Shown here: piece after piece, positions 11,849-24,339 of the stretch
Numbering within the stretch: position 1 is the first letter of the stretch
How the letters are laid out: each line of letters begins with the position of its first letter
DNA from: Panorpa germanica
Taxonomy: Eukaryota; Arthropoda; Insecta; Mecoptera; Panorpidae
Assembly: GCA_963678705.1 (NCBI GenBank)
Contig: OY783208.1
Span: 18,921,486-18,985,485, forward strand
Direction: 5' to 3'
DNA length: 64,000 bases
Translations under genes and position numbers: made by a program
The notes under the pieces: generated by a model
Told to the model about the DNA's origin: nothing
The model's input: only the letters and a program-made list of their open reading frames with translations
Databases searched by the model: none

Positions 11849-14143
11849 TTTGCTAACCTGCTATACTATATAAGCTGTGCATTTTGTGTGTGCAGATAAG
11901 TTTGTCGTGGTATCTAAAGTGAATTCATAAATAATTTTTTATTTTATGCGGAATAATACTATAATATTTGCTATGTTGCAAATAGCAACTATAATAGTTG
12001 CTGTTTATATAATATTTGATTGTAGAGTTTGCTCCATTTAAGTGATATTAATGCGATTGAGTCGTTAAGAACGAAATGTGTGTTAAAACCACAACTTACA
12101 CAAAAATAGATGCATAACTTAGAACAAAGATCACTCCCTAGTATTTTGTGGGTGAGGGGAATTCCAATGGAGATGCAGGGGACACAGCTTGCACCGAGTA
12201 GGAATGCAAAACACTAAGCACTATTTAATTATAAAAAGGAAGAAGATTTTTAATTAGTTCAATTAAAAAAAGATAGATGGTTTATAAATTATATTTATTT
12301 ATCAAAAAATATGTAGCAATATATAGTATATTTAACATATACATATTAATCGTGGGGGACTCATCTTATTTAACTTAAGTCTATCGACGAGTCTTGGATG
12401 TCGGCATATTATTTTTGGTTTTCGTGTAGCAGCAAGTTTCACGGAATCCTGCACAGATGGTGGTAGTATTCCTAGATCTGTGGCAACGTTTATTAACTTT
12501 TCTTTTAAATCACTGTTATGAACTCTACATACACAAATGGAAAAATAAACATATTGTTCTGCATCAAAAATATCTGCAACCTGGTGATGATTTTGGCAGC
12601 ATTTCAATTACAATATTTTGTATTATTGTGATATTGCAAGTTTTGTTGTCCATTTAATTATTTTTTTACAATAAGTTTGTGTATTTTAACTGGACAATTT
12701 CCAGTAAGTGTGTTTAGGTATTGGCAACAATTCCCACCAACACAAAGGCATTTTCGTTCACAAAATATGCCATTTGATACTGGCATATTTGAATTAATTC
12801 ATTGGCAGACTCTTTAATATTTAAGGCAGAATAAACGACATCCTCTTCTAAATGGCATTGACTAATTTCTGGAGAACAATATCCTTCTTGATTAGGTTTT
12901 TCATACTGCTAACAAAACCTACGAAGTCATCTTCTTCACCATTTGTATTTATTCTATAAAAACTTTGAAGAAATTTTGTTGACAATTAAGATGTTAAAAG
13001 CATTAGCGAAATCGTTTGATGTTGTTCTTGTATGCAACCTCCCATATGATCTGATGGCGGCAAAAAAGTTCATTTCATTTCATCATTCCACTTCTTTATC
13101 AGACAATTTATTAACACATTTATAATCCTTGCAGTAGAAGACATGCCATGTTGTTCACATGTTCAGCCACGGTATATAAAATTATTCTTTTCTAAGACCA
13201 AAACATTTATATAGATAAATTACTATAATAATTATTAAACATGTATAAAATATTATTTAAAACACCTGCCTTGTTTACTGATCAATTAATTTTGCAAAAT
13301 ATCCTCATGCTTAATCCAAAATGTAGAATAAAGTAAAACATATCGATATTATATTTATAAAAATATATTTGAATTAAATGACAGTACAGATCATAAACCA
13401 TTAAACAAATAAATTAATAAATTTGTAGGTTAGTGTCAACAAACTAATGTCAAAAATTCAAGTTTTCAAATAGAGAGGTCACTCGCAATGCTTGACAACT
13501 AATAGAATGAGATAGATTGCTTTCCCTTACCCCGGGTAATGGTTTCATACCCCTCAAAATGGAAAAAACTATTTGTTCACAATGAATCGTCTATTTAATA
13601 TGTGGTTTGTGGTTAAAACCCAGTAAACCACAAATGATTACGCAAAATATAAAAAAACGATAAGTCACTACAAAATTACGTTAGCAGTAAGTTTAAAACT
13701 GATTTATGACACATATGTACATCTAAAAGCTTAAGACACATTATTTTGATTTTTGGTTTGAATTTGTTAAAAGTAATTCAATTTTACAAAACAGATGACC
13801 AAGAGCATTACTTCTGGAAGCGGGATTGTTCTGTTTTCAAGAAGTTATTTTATTTTCCACTTATCCTATAATAAAAACATGAACACTAACGACATTCAAT
13901 GTCGTTTATTTGTAGATTTGTGAATTTGTGTGTAGTTTATGGATTTTTAATATTTGCCTCAGTTTTGTCTTCGCAATCAACATTGTTGTGTTAATAGAAA
14001 AAGTTAAACATTTTGTTCAATTAGCACATTAACAATATTCAAAATCAGTTGGTATTTTTCCAATGCTAAAAATAATATTTTGTTAGTCGTGGTTAATAAA
14101 TAATTATATTTCTTTATGTCTACTTAGTGCTTGTAATTTTAGG
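11849..14143. other. Interval without recognised genes
   Basis: An unrecognised 91-codon minus-strand ORF (12332-12607) lies in a stretch that could be an old transposon. Its continuation above 12607 is full of stops. The sequence near 13612-13640 (around TAAACCACAAATGATTACGC) recurs at 23525-23545 next to a second lipase exon fragment. It is therefore probably part of the original lipase locus, perhaps its 5' flank. Confidence 0.4.
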
Positions 14144-14721
14144 TCACTGAATTATATAATTATGCCAGACGAAGATGGCAACGAACATGTTATTGATCTA
14201 CTACAAGAAGAAGAAAAACTAGATATAGAATTTGATGTCGAGGAAGATGTTAAATTTCTTCTTTTTACAAGGTTGTTACCTTAATACTTATTTGTTACAA
14301 TACTATTGGTATTTTAGTATTTGATTGATTGAAATTATTATTTTAGACGAAATTTAGAAATCGCTACTGAATTAAATATAGGTGATATGAATTCCTTAAG
14401 CACATCAAATTTCAATTTCAAACACTGAACAATAATCATCTGCCATGGATGGACTGCCGACGCAAACAGCGAAATAAACCGCAACATTAAAGAAGGTAAT
14501 AAGAATGAGGTTAAAGGAACCTATTATTTAAAATAATAAAATCTTTGCAATTAACTAAAAAATTGACGCTTAAAACAGGTAATTAGTAATTTTTAATTAA
14601 ACTATTTGAAACCTTCCAAATGCTCTAAAATGACTTAGTTATAGGTACGATTTAACCATGAGATTTAACCAATCGCCAGGTAAATCTTTGTTTAATTTGT
14701 ACTTTAGTCAAATATTTAGTA

Positions 14722-14830
14722 AAATTGTTCTTATCTTTTTTTCTAAAAATTACCAATCCTGGGATATTGCGATTCTAAATCAACGAAAACAATAATATGT
14801 ACTCTGAACCGCCTTTATGGTGTACACTCC
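14722..14830 (+). repeat. Fragment of the inverted-repeat element found in lipase intron 3
   Basis: Within lipase intron 2, the bases around GGGATATTGCGATTCTAAAT and AACAATAATATGTACTCTGAA match, in reverse complement, the right arm of the foldback element near 17760-17850. It is a partial, diverged copy. A short piece near 15938-15950 (GACGCCATCGGATG) may be a further remnant of the same family. Confidence 0.5.
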
Positions 14831-15002
14831 AGTAAACATTTTGGAGTAAATTCTACTTAATTTTTATTACATATCATGAATTTTTTGTCTGGAACGTGTT
14901 CGTTTTCTATTTAGTCGTTCATAGGAAAGGCCCTTTTTATGACCTACAGAGATCGCAACGACGGTTCACTGCTGAATTAAAAGCGGAGTCGGTTTATGAT
15001 TT

Positions 15003-15515
15003 ATGACCAGAGTTATAAACTTGAAACTAGCAGAGGTATAAAACTTAATGGAATTCTACTTTTTAGAATCTGCAAAAAAAATATTTAAATGAAGAAATAA
15101 ATAGATGTAATCTTTAGTACGGATCGTGATTTTTTTAATGAATATTATTCATCTTTAACAATACTCGTTATATTAGTTTTTTACATTGTTTTGGTGATTC
15201 AAAAATCCACGATCGGCAGGTCTGCGTTAGGTTTAAAACCTCTGTCTTAGCACCGTATAAGTCATAAACTTTACACTAGCAATGATGGCAGGGGTATAAA
15301 ACTTAATGGAATTCTACCTTTTAGAGTCTGCAAAATATAAATATTTAAATGAAGAAATAAATAGATGTAATCTTTAGTACGGATCGTGATTTTTTTAATG
15401 AATATTATTCATCTTCAATAATACTCGTTATATTAGTTTTTTACATTGTTATGGTGATTCAAAAATCCACGATCGGCAGGTCTGCGTTAGGTTTAAACCT
15501 CTGTCTTTGCATCGC
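15003..15515 (+). repeat. Two-copy tandem repeat, ~258-bp unit
   Basis: Two adjacent copies, offset by 258 bp, share long near-identical runs, for example around TATAAAACTTAATGGAATTC at 15037 and 15295 and GTACGGATCGTGATTTTTTT at 15117 and 15377. Each ends with a GGTCTGCGTTAGGTTTAAA segment. It lies inside lipase intron 2 and appears to be a local duplication. Function is unknown. Confidence 0.8.
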
Positions 15516-16564
15516 TGCTTAGAGTATTCGTTTAAACACATTATATTCGGAGATTGAGGGAGACAGCGTGTGCCTTTTACCATTAAAGAAATATTGGTTG
15601 AAAAAGGATAGCATTTACTTTAAACATACTGTACTGAACGAAATACTATACAAGTATACAAGTGTAACGGTGAAAAACATATTTTACTTGTCTAACCGCA
15701 TCTCGTTTCTCTCTCACTTTGGAATGAAAATGAACTAAAAAAGATATATCCTAGTGTGATAGAAACAACTGCTACTTAATGAATGATGTTGGAAAAAGAA
15801 AGAATATTATTATGAAAAAATTCTAACAACTAACACAAAATCTGTGACCGGTAGAGAACTTGTAAAGCGTTAGAATTGAAATGTACGAGTGACTCGAACG
15901 TCACTAAATAGGGCACTTCACCAAATTGTTTACTGGGACGCCATCGGATGTTTAATATGAGTTAAAAAATTTCATTGAAGTCAAAGTAGAATACAATGGT
16001 TTGCATGTAAAACCTAGGTTTAAAACTGTGCTTTTTAAAGACAATAACCTTTAACTAATCAGTTTTTTTATTCTTGCTGCATATCTGACAAGAGAGAATT
16101 TTAATATTGTTGTGATTGACTGGTCTGCAGGCGCAAATGATTCTGATCCAACATCAAGAAACAACGTAAATCTAGTAGGTCCACATGTTGGACGATTTGT
16201 TGATTTTTTGGAAAATGCTGGAACTGATCTAGACAAACTGCTTATGGTTGGTCACAGCCTTGGTGCTCACATTGTAGGACTGGGGGCTGCATCCGCTAGA
16301 GGTATAGTCAACAGCGTTGTCGGCCTAGATCCCGCTGCTCCATATTTTTCTGTAGACTCTCCAAATGATCGTATAAACAAAGGGAATGCTAAATATGTGG
16401 AGATCATACACACTTGTGGAGGACTAGTTGGAATTATGGATCCTATAGGAGATGGTGATTTCTATCCCAATGGAGGACGGCATCAACCAGGATGTGGATC
16501 TTATCGTAAATATAACATTACTCTCTGTAGGAAATAAGGAAATAAAAACATTTCAAAATTTATA

Positions 16565-16680
16565 ACTAGAAAAAGATAGCGCAGTGGTCAAGAGTAATTA
16601 TACTTGATAGATAACTGTGTATTCGGGTTCGATTCCATTTGATTAATATAATATGAAACATAAAGATGTCAGAGATCACA
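16565..16680 (+). repeat. tRNA-derived SINE head (pol III A and B boxes)
   Basis: An A box (TAGCGCAGTGG, 16577-16587) and a B box (GGTTCGATTCC, 16626-16636) are spaced as in a tRNA gene. The flanks do not pair into an acceptor stem, no anticodon arm is convincing and no 3' terminator is close by. This fits a tRNA-derived SINE inserted just after the donor site of lipase exon 3. The 3' boundary is not clear. Confidence 0.55.
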
Positions 16681-17036
16681 AATATCACAAGTTTATTAGG
16701 CAGTGGCGTAACCCACATATACGAGACTGCGAAACCATAAAAAGTGCAAACAATATTAGGAGGTCATCGGAAATAGGCCGAGAAAATAGAGGTTGATAAA
16801 TAGAGTATTTATTATATGACACTATTATATTTTGCTATTTGAATTTTGCGCGACTTTTTATTTATGCATGCCATCTGTATAATCTAGTGATATATCTAAT
16901 AATAATAGTTACCATAAGCAGAGGTTAAGTTTAGGAAGGGAGAGAGAGAGATGAAATGTGAATTATTTGGTGGATTTAAACGTATTTGAGAGAATGCGAA
17001 ACAAATAAATTATTAAGTCATCAGATGTATTTTAGG

Positions 17037-18148
17037 TATATTAACCCGGTCAAAATAAACATTTGAATTAGCTATATTTCGCATAGAGCTAAAAGTTGGT
17101 ACAGATTTTGGGTACACTATTAAAAAAAATCCACAAATCCTCACCGATCGCACATCCACAAAAAAAAGGTATTCAAGATTAAAGGTCAACAAAAATGGTT
17201 TTTCCAATTTTTCCGGTAAACGGTAGGTTTTATCATAAAAATAAATCAGACCAAAGTTGTAGATCATGAAATTATCTACAATATTTGTTCGTATACTTTT
17301 TTTATAAAAATCACCATTCCTGAGATATTGCGATTCTAAAAGTTGAAGAAGTCGAATTCCACGTAATATGCATACATTTCCGCACCACCTGTGAGGTAGT
17401 GTTTCGTTTATTTTTGAATCTAATTTGTGGTAATGTCAATAATATGCGATAAAAATTGACTATTACTGAATAAAGATAACAATATTGTGGTATTATCTTA
17501 GAGATCCTTGAGTACGTGAAAGTAAAATGATCTCATAATTCTTGTATTATGTAAATATCTTAATATCTGTAAGGTATATTGGTGCTTTACATTAAATATG
17601 TTAACTTGCACTTTATATAGTCAATTCAAATCACATTGCATAACTGTGTATTTCGGATAACTTTGAAATGTCCATATTTTCTTAACAATGTGTATATTCT
17701 CACAATCGTATAATTTGTATTTACAAGTTACGCAAACCAATATTTTTACTAATATTAAACATCCGATGGCGTGTACACCATAAAAACAGTTCAGCGTACA
17801 TATTATTGTTATCTGTAAATTAGAGTCGCAATATCTCAGGAATGGTGATTCTTAGAAATTAAAAGTATGAGAACAGTTTTTGTAGATAATTTCATGATCT
17901 ACAACTTTAATCTGATCTATTTTTATGATAAAACTTACCGTTTACCTAAAAATTGTAAAAATAATTTTTATTGACTTTTGGCCTTGAATAACTTTTTATG
18001 CAGATGTGCGATCGGTGAGGACTTTTAGTATTTTATTTGTAATAATGTCCTTTTTATAGGTGTGTACGTCTATGGGTGTGTTCAGCTCTATGCGAAATAT
18101 AGCTAATTTACCCATATTTTATTGTTTATTTTGACCGGATTAATATAT
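17037..18148. mobile_element. Foldback/MITE-like element with ~310-bp inverted arms
   Basis: The left arm (17037-17350) and right arm (17814-18148) are reverse complements with moderate divergence. Landmarks are CCGGTCAAAATAAAC at 17047 against GTTTATTTTGACCGG ending near 18139, TTTCGCATAGAGCT against AGCTCTATGCGAAA, and CTGAGATATTGCGA against TCGCAATATCTCAG. About 460 bp lies between them. The element sits in lipase intron 3, ending about 60 bp before the last exon. Pieces of the same family occur in intron 2. A segment of the spacer (17430-17465) also recurs inverted near 22558-22600. No coding capacity. Confidence 0.7.
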
Positions 18149-18377
18149 GATTTATAGCTAGTTTGGTTTGACAATTGATTATAACTTAAAATATATCTTA
18201 TTTATAGTTTCCTGTTCGCATAGCCGGGCTCACGAATTATTTGCTGATTCCATAAGACATTACAGTCGACCATTTAGATCAACTAGGTGCAAAAATTTTC
18301 AACAAATTTTAATTAATAATTGTGTTGCTTCTGGAAAACCCGCTAATATGGGTGGAATTAGCACCAAGCAAGGGTAG

Positions 18378-19285
18378 TTTCATTTCTAATGTGTTATTTA
18401 TTGTAAAATACTTATTTTTTTAAATATTTTTTTGTACAAAAATTAAATTATGACAGTCTAAGATTCAACTTCGTGAATTTTTATAGGTAATTAATAATAA
18501 CAAATTCGATTCAGCCAGGTTGCTTTGCTAAATATGGCAACAATTACTTTTAATTCAAATTTTTTTATTATTTATTATTAAGGCGATATCAACCAATAGA
18601 CCTAACTTTAGGTCCGCGATAGGGAATAGTGTACAATGTATGATATATTATAATAGATTATTGTATATAAAAACAAGAGGGCATTCACTGGAATGTTTCT
18701 CTTACATGTCTTAATTAATTATGTAAGTTATCATGTAAGAAGCTTATTGCCTACTTAGGCAGATTGCTGAAACAATAGGAGAAATATAAAAAAAAAAAAA
18801 AAAATTTTTTATCAACTTTATTCACTTGTTTTGAAGATAAAGTGTAATTCAATTTAAAAAGAGAAATTTTCGGTTGGCGTCTCTCTTTCGGTAGGAACAT
18901 TTTGCCAACCAAGTGTAAAACGGTTAGTACGGTTTTCTGGCGTGCAAAATTGTTCGATTAAATATAGTATGAGTGTCTTTGTAATATGTCTAAATATTTT
19001 TTTTGTATAATCGTAACTGGCACTACAAATACATATACAATACATATAACAATATATAAATTATAATAATACATATATAAATGATTTTTTTTTAGTGTTG
19101 CTGGGGTGTATTATTTGACAACCAAAGATTCAGCCCCTTTCGCTGAGGAACAAGAATTGATAACTATAAGTGGATGAATTGTTTTTGCAAAACTTTCTCT
19201 GCATTAATAAAAAATGTATATAATAAAACACTGATAAAATATTCAAACAGAAAAATGTGATTCTTCGTGAATATTTGTTATAAGC
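18378..19285. other. Intergenic sequence, no gene seen
   Basis: AT-rich sequence with a poly-A/T tract at 18788-18810. The short ORF at 18854-19045 has no recognisable content. Confidence 0.4.
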
Positions 19286-20325
19286 TGGGGCGCTATTCCT
19301 AAGTTCAATCGAATCGTAAACTCTTCCTCGTTCTGTAAAAATCACTTGATTTACTCAAAAGTGCTATTCCTGAAAATTTTACGAAAATTTACGAGTAGAA
19401 AAATCGAGCAAAAAGGTGAACATTTGCACGTCGACTATTTAGCTTGCGAATGTACCATCGAACAGTAAATTTTAGTGATTTTTATTAGTTATCACTGTTT
19501 CAGGCAAGAGTATTTAGTAAAATTTGTGTTGTTTGTTTTATTTTTCTAGAAATGTAAAAAAAAAAATATTTGTTGAAGTTAACCTAAAATGTTTCTATTA
19601 CTTTTTATTGCGCTTTATATTAATTTAATAAAAACGACATCTTTGAGAAGTATGGCTTTAAATAATTTACCTATGCTTGAAGAAACGGAGTTAAATTATA
19701 TGGAAAATGAAATACAGTTAAGAAAATACAATCATTAGAATCAGAAACTAGACGTAGCCAAAACACTTAATTAATAAATCTTATTTATAATAGAATATAC
19801 TGTTTATTTATTAATAAAATTAGAAACAGTATATTGTCTATATTCTTAAATAATCTTATTAAAATAAATGCTGTTTTTTAATCTATCATAATTTAACAAA
19901 TATAATGTATTCTAATATTCTATTAATGCATATAATTTTTAAAAATCAATTGTTAAATGATTAAAAGTTCTATAAAATTAATAAATTGGAGAATGTATAA
20001 ATTATTATGCAAACTCTGTATTCAATATTAAATTTGTACAATACTAAGATAAATGCTTCTTTTAAAATCCAGATAAACGGTAGAAATAATAGTTTAACCA
20101 GATAATCATATCCAACTTACAAAAAATATTTAAATTAATTTAAATTTCCCGCATTTTGCTGGTCTACAAAACGTTCTACACAATATATTCAATCGAATGG
20201 AGAATGTTAGTTTTGATCGTATTCAGGAATAGTGTTTACAATTGTGATGGAATCTTACTTCACTCGTTTCGATCGAATCTATTCGATTGCGAACATTGCT
20301 CGCAAAATTCAGGAATAGGTCCCCA
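19286..20325. mobile_element. Harbinger-like non-autonomous transposon relic (tentative)
   Basis: The ends carry an inverted motif: CTGGGGCGCTATTCCTAAG near 19286 against AATAGGTCCCCAG ending near 20325. Related CTATTCCTGAA-type subterminal repeats occur near 19363 and 20220 (inverted). Near 19650-19770 a short coding-like stretch reads EETELNYMENEIQLRKYNH. This resembles the charged C-terminal tail of the Myb/SANT-like accessory protein of PIF/Harbinger elements, but it is too short to be sure. I could not settle a target duplication. Confidence 0.35.
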
Positions 20326-23167
20326 GATATCAGCTTAGTAATGAGACCAAGATAAAAAAAACAACGTAAGTTACTTCGATTGATATTGTAGTGGTATACA
20401 TGTAATAAATAATACTTAATAATTCAAATAAAAAATACGAGCATGAGAATGAATAAGCAGTGCTCATTAAGTACTCGTTACTGACTTGATTTGTTGCTTG
20501 CAAGGCAAAGCAGGTATTGTATGGCGTGTGACATGTACAGAACCTACTTAGGCTAAACGCAGGACATATAAAACATAATATTTTTTACTTTTACAATTTC
20601 TGTTGGTAGAAATACATTTGAGTTTATTATTTTTTTTCAATACTATTTGTTACATTTTTAATATCAGTAGATACATGCAATTATTTTCATTCAATATAAA
20701 TGTGTTTTTTAAATTTTAATATGTATGTTATTATTTGATTTTTTCATACTGCTACAAAAAAAAATGTTTTAATATGTGGTATCAGTGAACTGCACTGAAC
20801 TTTAGTTCAGTGCACTCCCTTCACCCTTCATTCCCTTCAAATGTTGAGTCGCCGAGCATTTTAGTTTATGGGAGATAAACTATTCCAAAAGGGGCGCCTA
20901 TAGCGGTTTATTCCATGTTGAATACAGTTGAAGAATTTTACACTAACTGATAGTACCCTGCGCAAGAACTACTGAATTTATAGCAGAATCATTGCTTTAT
21001 TGAAGGAAATTTGGGATTTACATGATTCAAGTAAATGCGCATTAAAATTGTAACCTATATAGTTACTACGTTGTTATCCTGGTGATAGTAACAATAGTGG
21101 CTAACAATAAATGCTAGAGCTAGATTTTTAGTAAAATATGAACAATTATAACAAAAATGTTTTGCTTGTGACAATTAAGCGTTTATAGCGACGTCGCTTT
21201 TTGATCTTTTGATGTTGGCTATTCTTATCGCTATGATGTAAATGTTACCAAGCGTTAGATTATTCACCCACACATATGGAACATAAGCTCGGTTTAGACT
21301 GTAGTGACACAGGTTAGGTTTACGTTACTGTTATTAGGTCTACGCAATAGTATTACTCGAACGCCCAGTGGTGCGAAGGTACTATCCATAGGAATATGCC
21401 TGAACGCTGCTAAGACCGTAGCCTTTCTAGTCATAGGAAGCAATTATATATCCGAGAGTTTCGAATTGTGTTGAAAGGCCAAACAGAATGTGTAAGTAAA
21501 TACTTAATTGCATTATCGCATTGAGGATTTCAGTAGGATTTTTCTATTATAAAAATCTAGCATCTAACGGTCAATATAGGGTTTCATTTTTCTTCAATGC
21601 TAAAATTTAAAATCGTTTGTGTACGACTTAAGTAACTGCCTGGTGTTATACTTGGTAAAGCATTTGCCACGCTGCTGTCTGTTAAAACTAAGTCCTCAGC
21701 AAGGGATTCATCTTGTTAGTTAGGTAAATCAATTAACAATATTATGATTCTAAGGGGTGTTATATATTTAATGCTCAATAAATAAATGCATGAGTAAGGT
21801 AGAGAGATATAGAGTAATGTGTGTGTGTGTGTTTTGTGTGTGTGTGTTTGTAATACAACACCTACGCTACATATACATAAAGCACAACGAATTTAGGGGT
21901 TCTGTATTAGGCATAAATTTGAAAATTGTCTACCGCCCTCTCCTTTGTGTGTCCGAAACGCAGTAGTGTTTTGTGTTACTAACGAATCTGTGTTTGTAGT
22001 ACAAATACTATAGTGTTGAATGGTAACACATCGATATTATTATGCCACGTGTTTCCCGAAGGTAAAATAATATATAATGAATAATAAAAAGTATAATATT
22101 TTGAAAATAAAATATTTGAATAAATATTTTATGTAGGATCTGTTTTGTGTCCGAAATAAAAGTATTTTCTATATATGCTAGTTAACATACGTTTACGTAA
22201 TACCTATATCTTTGTTACATTTACTTATTATAAACGCACTATATATCCAAATGAACTCATTATTTATATCTATTATGAATGGTGAATTTAAATATTAAAC
22301 AACTCTAATATTATGTTGACTCAAATAACTTTCAACGCATTCCAACATAAAAAAAATAGGACCATTAAAAATTACTATGAAATTAAAACCTTAAGTGTTT
22401 CTCAGAAATATAAACATTCCTATTTTAACCTACCTACTATTTTAAACCTATTTTAAAAATGATTACCTAAACAAAAAAGCCAGTATAAATACATTTGTTT
22501 AAGACCATTCCAGTTAATCTCTAGAATAACACCACAGTAGCTGTACGTGTTATTTTGATTCAGTAATAGTCAATTTTTATCGCATACTATTGACATTGCC
22601 ACAAATTATTAGGAAATAATTATAGATTTAAGAAACAAAAATCGAAAAAAACACAAAAGCATAAAGTGCAAAAGAAACAAACAAAAGCGTTAATTCACAA
22701 AACAAGAAAGATTCAAAAACGAATCAAAAACAAACGAAAAAATTAGAATATAGTATATTAAAATAGTCAACCACCTAACAAATAATATTAACGTCATACA
22801 TAAATAATTAATAATCAAAACTAACAAGAACCTGTGAAGAAGAAGTGGAGACACACTTATCTTTTCTTAACAAATGTTTTGTAAAGAATTACCGTTTGTA
22901 TAATTACTGTTCTTGTTATACCCCTATCAAACCAATCCCTAAATAGTTATAGTTGTGAAAATAGATTTAAGGTCGTACCTAGAATCTATTAGCAATTTAT
23001 AAATAATCAATAACCGTGGACAGACCGAAAATGGTTACATTTTATTTATATTGGCAAACGCTTTGTCAAACATTCTCTTACTAAAATTACTCTTAGTTTT
23101 AAAACTCTGTGTAATCCAATTTATGCATACATTTATTATTGCCAAAATAATAGTTATTTTCAGATCA
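20326..23167. other. Gene-free interval with simple repeats
   Basis: No gene is recognised. It contains a near-perfect 10-bp-stem palindrome at 20791-20814, a (GT)n microsatellite at about 21820-21850, and the inverted dispersed repeat shared with 17430-17465 near 22558-22600. Codon-like structure is absent. Confidence 0.4.
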
Positions 23168-23262
23168 AAGGTCCTATTATTATTATTATTATATATATAT
23201 TATTATTATTATTATGTTTATTTTTATTATTATTATTATTTTTATTACTATTATTATTATTT
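23168..23262. repeat. (ATT)n microsatellite
   Basis: Imperfect ATT/TTA trinucleotide array with a short (AT)n interruption. It produces a spurious open frame full of tyrosine and leucine codons. Confidence 0.9.
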
Positions 23263-23484
23263 GACTTACCTTTCACAATAATACAATACGTATATTTATT
23301 AAACACGTAAAAGTATGATATATACCGGTAAAGTTGTTGTCGGGAGCTTACAACACGTGTTGATTTATATCTGATTTCTTAATTTCCAGACAAGCTTCCA
23401 GATGTATTTTGGGTGATGAACAAAATTAGGCTCCCGCTAAAATCTAAATTAACAACATATTTCGTTCCTAATTACTCTGAGCAA

Positions 23485-23690
23485 GTCAGCAAGAGACGCC
23501 ATATGTTAACCACAAATAAATATGTAAACCACAAATGATAACGCAAGATAATCCAGATATGCGATTTTATGTCCAGGAAGATGTAAAATTCCTTTTTTTT
23601 CACAAGGATGTTACGTTAATACTTATTTGTTAAAATACTAAAATAGCAATATTTGATTTAATATTTATTTGATTGAAAACTATAATCAAT
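23485..23690 (+). pseudogene. Second fragment of lipase exon 1 and flanks
   Basis: At 23560-23607 the reading MRFYVQEDVKFLFFTR parallels lipase exon 1 (14236-14271). The following bases (TTACGTTAATACTTATTTGTT) match the start of lipase intron 1. The preceding bases (TAAACCACAAATGATAACGC) match 13615-13635. About 600 bp present at the main locus are missing in between. This is a broken partial duplicate of the lipase gene. Confidence 0.6.
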
Positions 23691-24339
23691 AAATTAAAAT
23701 TTTGAAAACTATAATGCAATAAATAATTACAATAACTTTGATTACTTGAAAGAGTAAAACGATAAGGGCGTGTAGACCATGTAAATATTTTTTATTTTGT
23801 TTATTTTATCAATGAAAATAAAAACACAAATTTACTTCTTCGAATACTGACTTTGATTAATTTGCAGATTTTATAGCAGTTTTTTATATAGCAGTTATAA
23901 AACAACAATTTATGAAATTTAGTTCTTGTTTAGATATAGTATGCATAATTTTTTTTTATTGCTAGTTTTCCTGGAGTATTATACCATTTTGGAATCCTGA
24001 AGAGCTGCGCCAATTTTAAAAAAAAACTTGCCATAGTAGTGTTAATACTTTTTTTTTACACCACGATGAGTTAAAGTCGACTGAAAGTAAGAATCTTTAA
24101 AAATTTTAGGGAAAACAGTAATTTCGATTGAATTTTGTGTAAAAACTATTAGCATTCTGGGAGTTTTAATGGTTGTGATGGATAGCATTACTATTTAGGT
24201 TGCCTATACAAAAAAAAATATTAAAAAAATTGTGGTCATGGGAGTTAAAAACATCTTAAGGTGTTTCAATTTTCGAAAACAAATTTTTTTTTTCTAATTC
24301 CTAAACAAAATGAGATAATTTTTCTTTTTCTTTTTTTCT
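23691..24339. other. AT-rich sequence, no gene seen
   Basis: Homopolymer-rich intergenic DNA. Nothing recognisable apart from poly-T and poly-A tracts. Confidence 0.4.

Larger units (their letters stand above)
14144..18377 (+). pseudogene. Pancreatic-type lipase / phospholipase A1-like gene, decayed
   Basis: Four exons can be placed: 14144-14271 (the ATG at 14162 could be internal, because an acceptor TTTTAG precedes the open frame), 14347-14495, 16080-16526 and 18208-18377. They encode a neutral lipase of the insect PLA1/vitellogenin-like group. Exon 2 has the oxyanion-side ICHGW motif. Exon 3 has VVIDWSAGA, the nucleophile elbow GHSLG and GLDPAAP with the acid residue. Exon 4 has CSHSRAHE with the catalytic histidine. 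Phases join cleanly across introns 1 and 3. Two lesions suggest a pseudogene: an in-frame TGA at 14426-14428 in exon 2, and TG instead of AG before exon 3 (16078-16079). No signal-peptide exon was identified. Introns 2 and 3 are filled with repeats. Confidence 0.7.

Noticed and set aside
12332-12607. Minus-strand 91-codon ORF as a host gene
   Set aside because: No recognisable motif and stops on both sides; may be an old transposon remnant but I cannot support a call.
14426-14428. TGA in the lipase as a selenocysteine codon
   Set aside because: Lipases of this family have no selenocysteine there, no SECIS-like structure was seen, and a second lesion supports decay.
16575-16645. Possible functional tRNA gene
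   Set aside because: A and B boxes are present but acceptor and anticodon stems do not pair and no terminator follows closely; treated as a SINE.
23051-23281. 76-codon tyrosine-rich ORF
   Set aside because: Most of it is translation of the ATT microsatellite.
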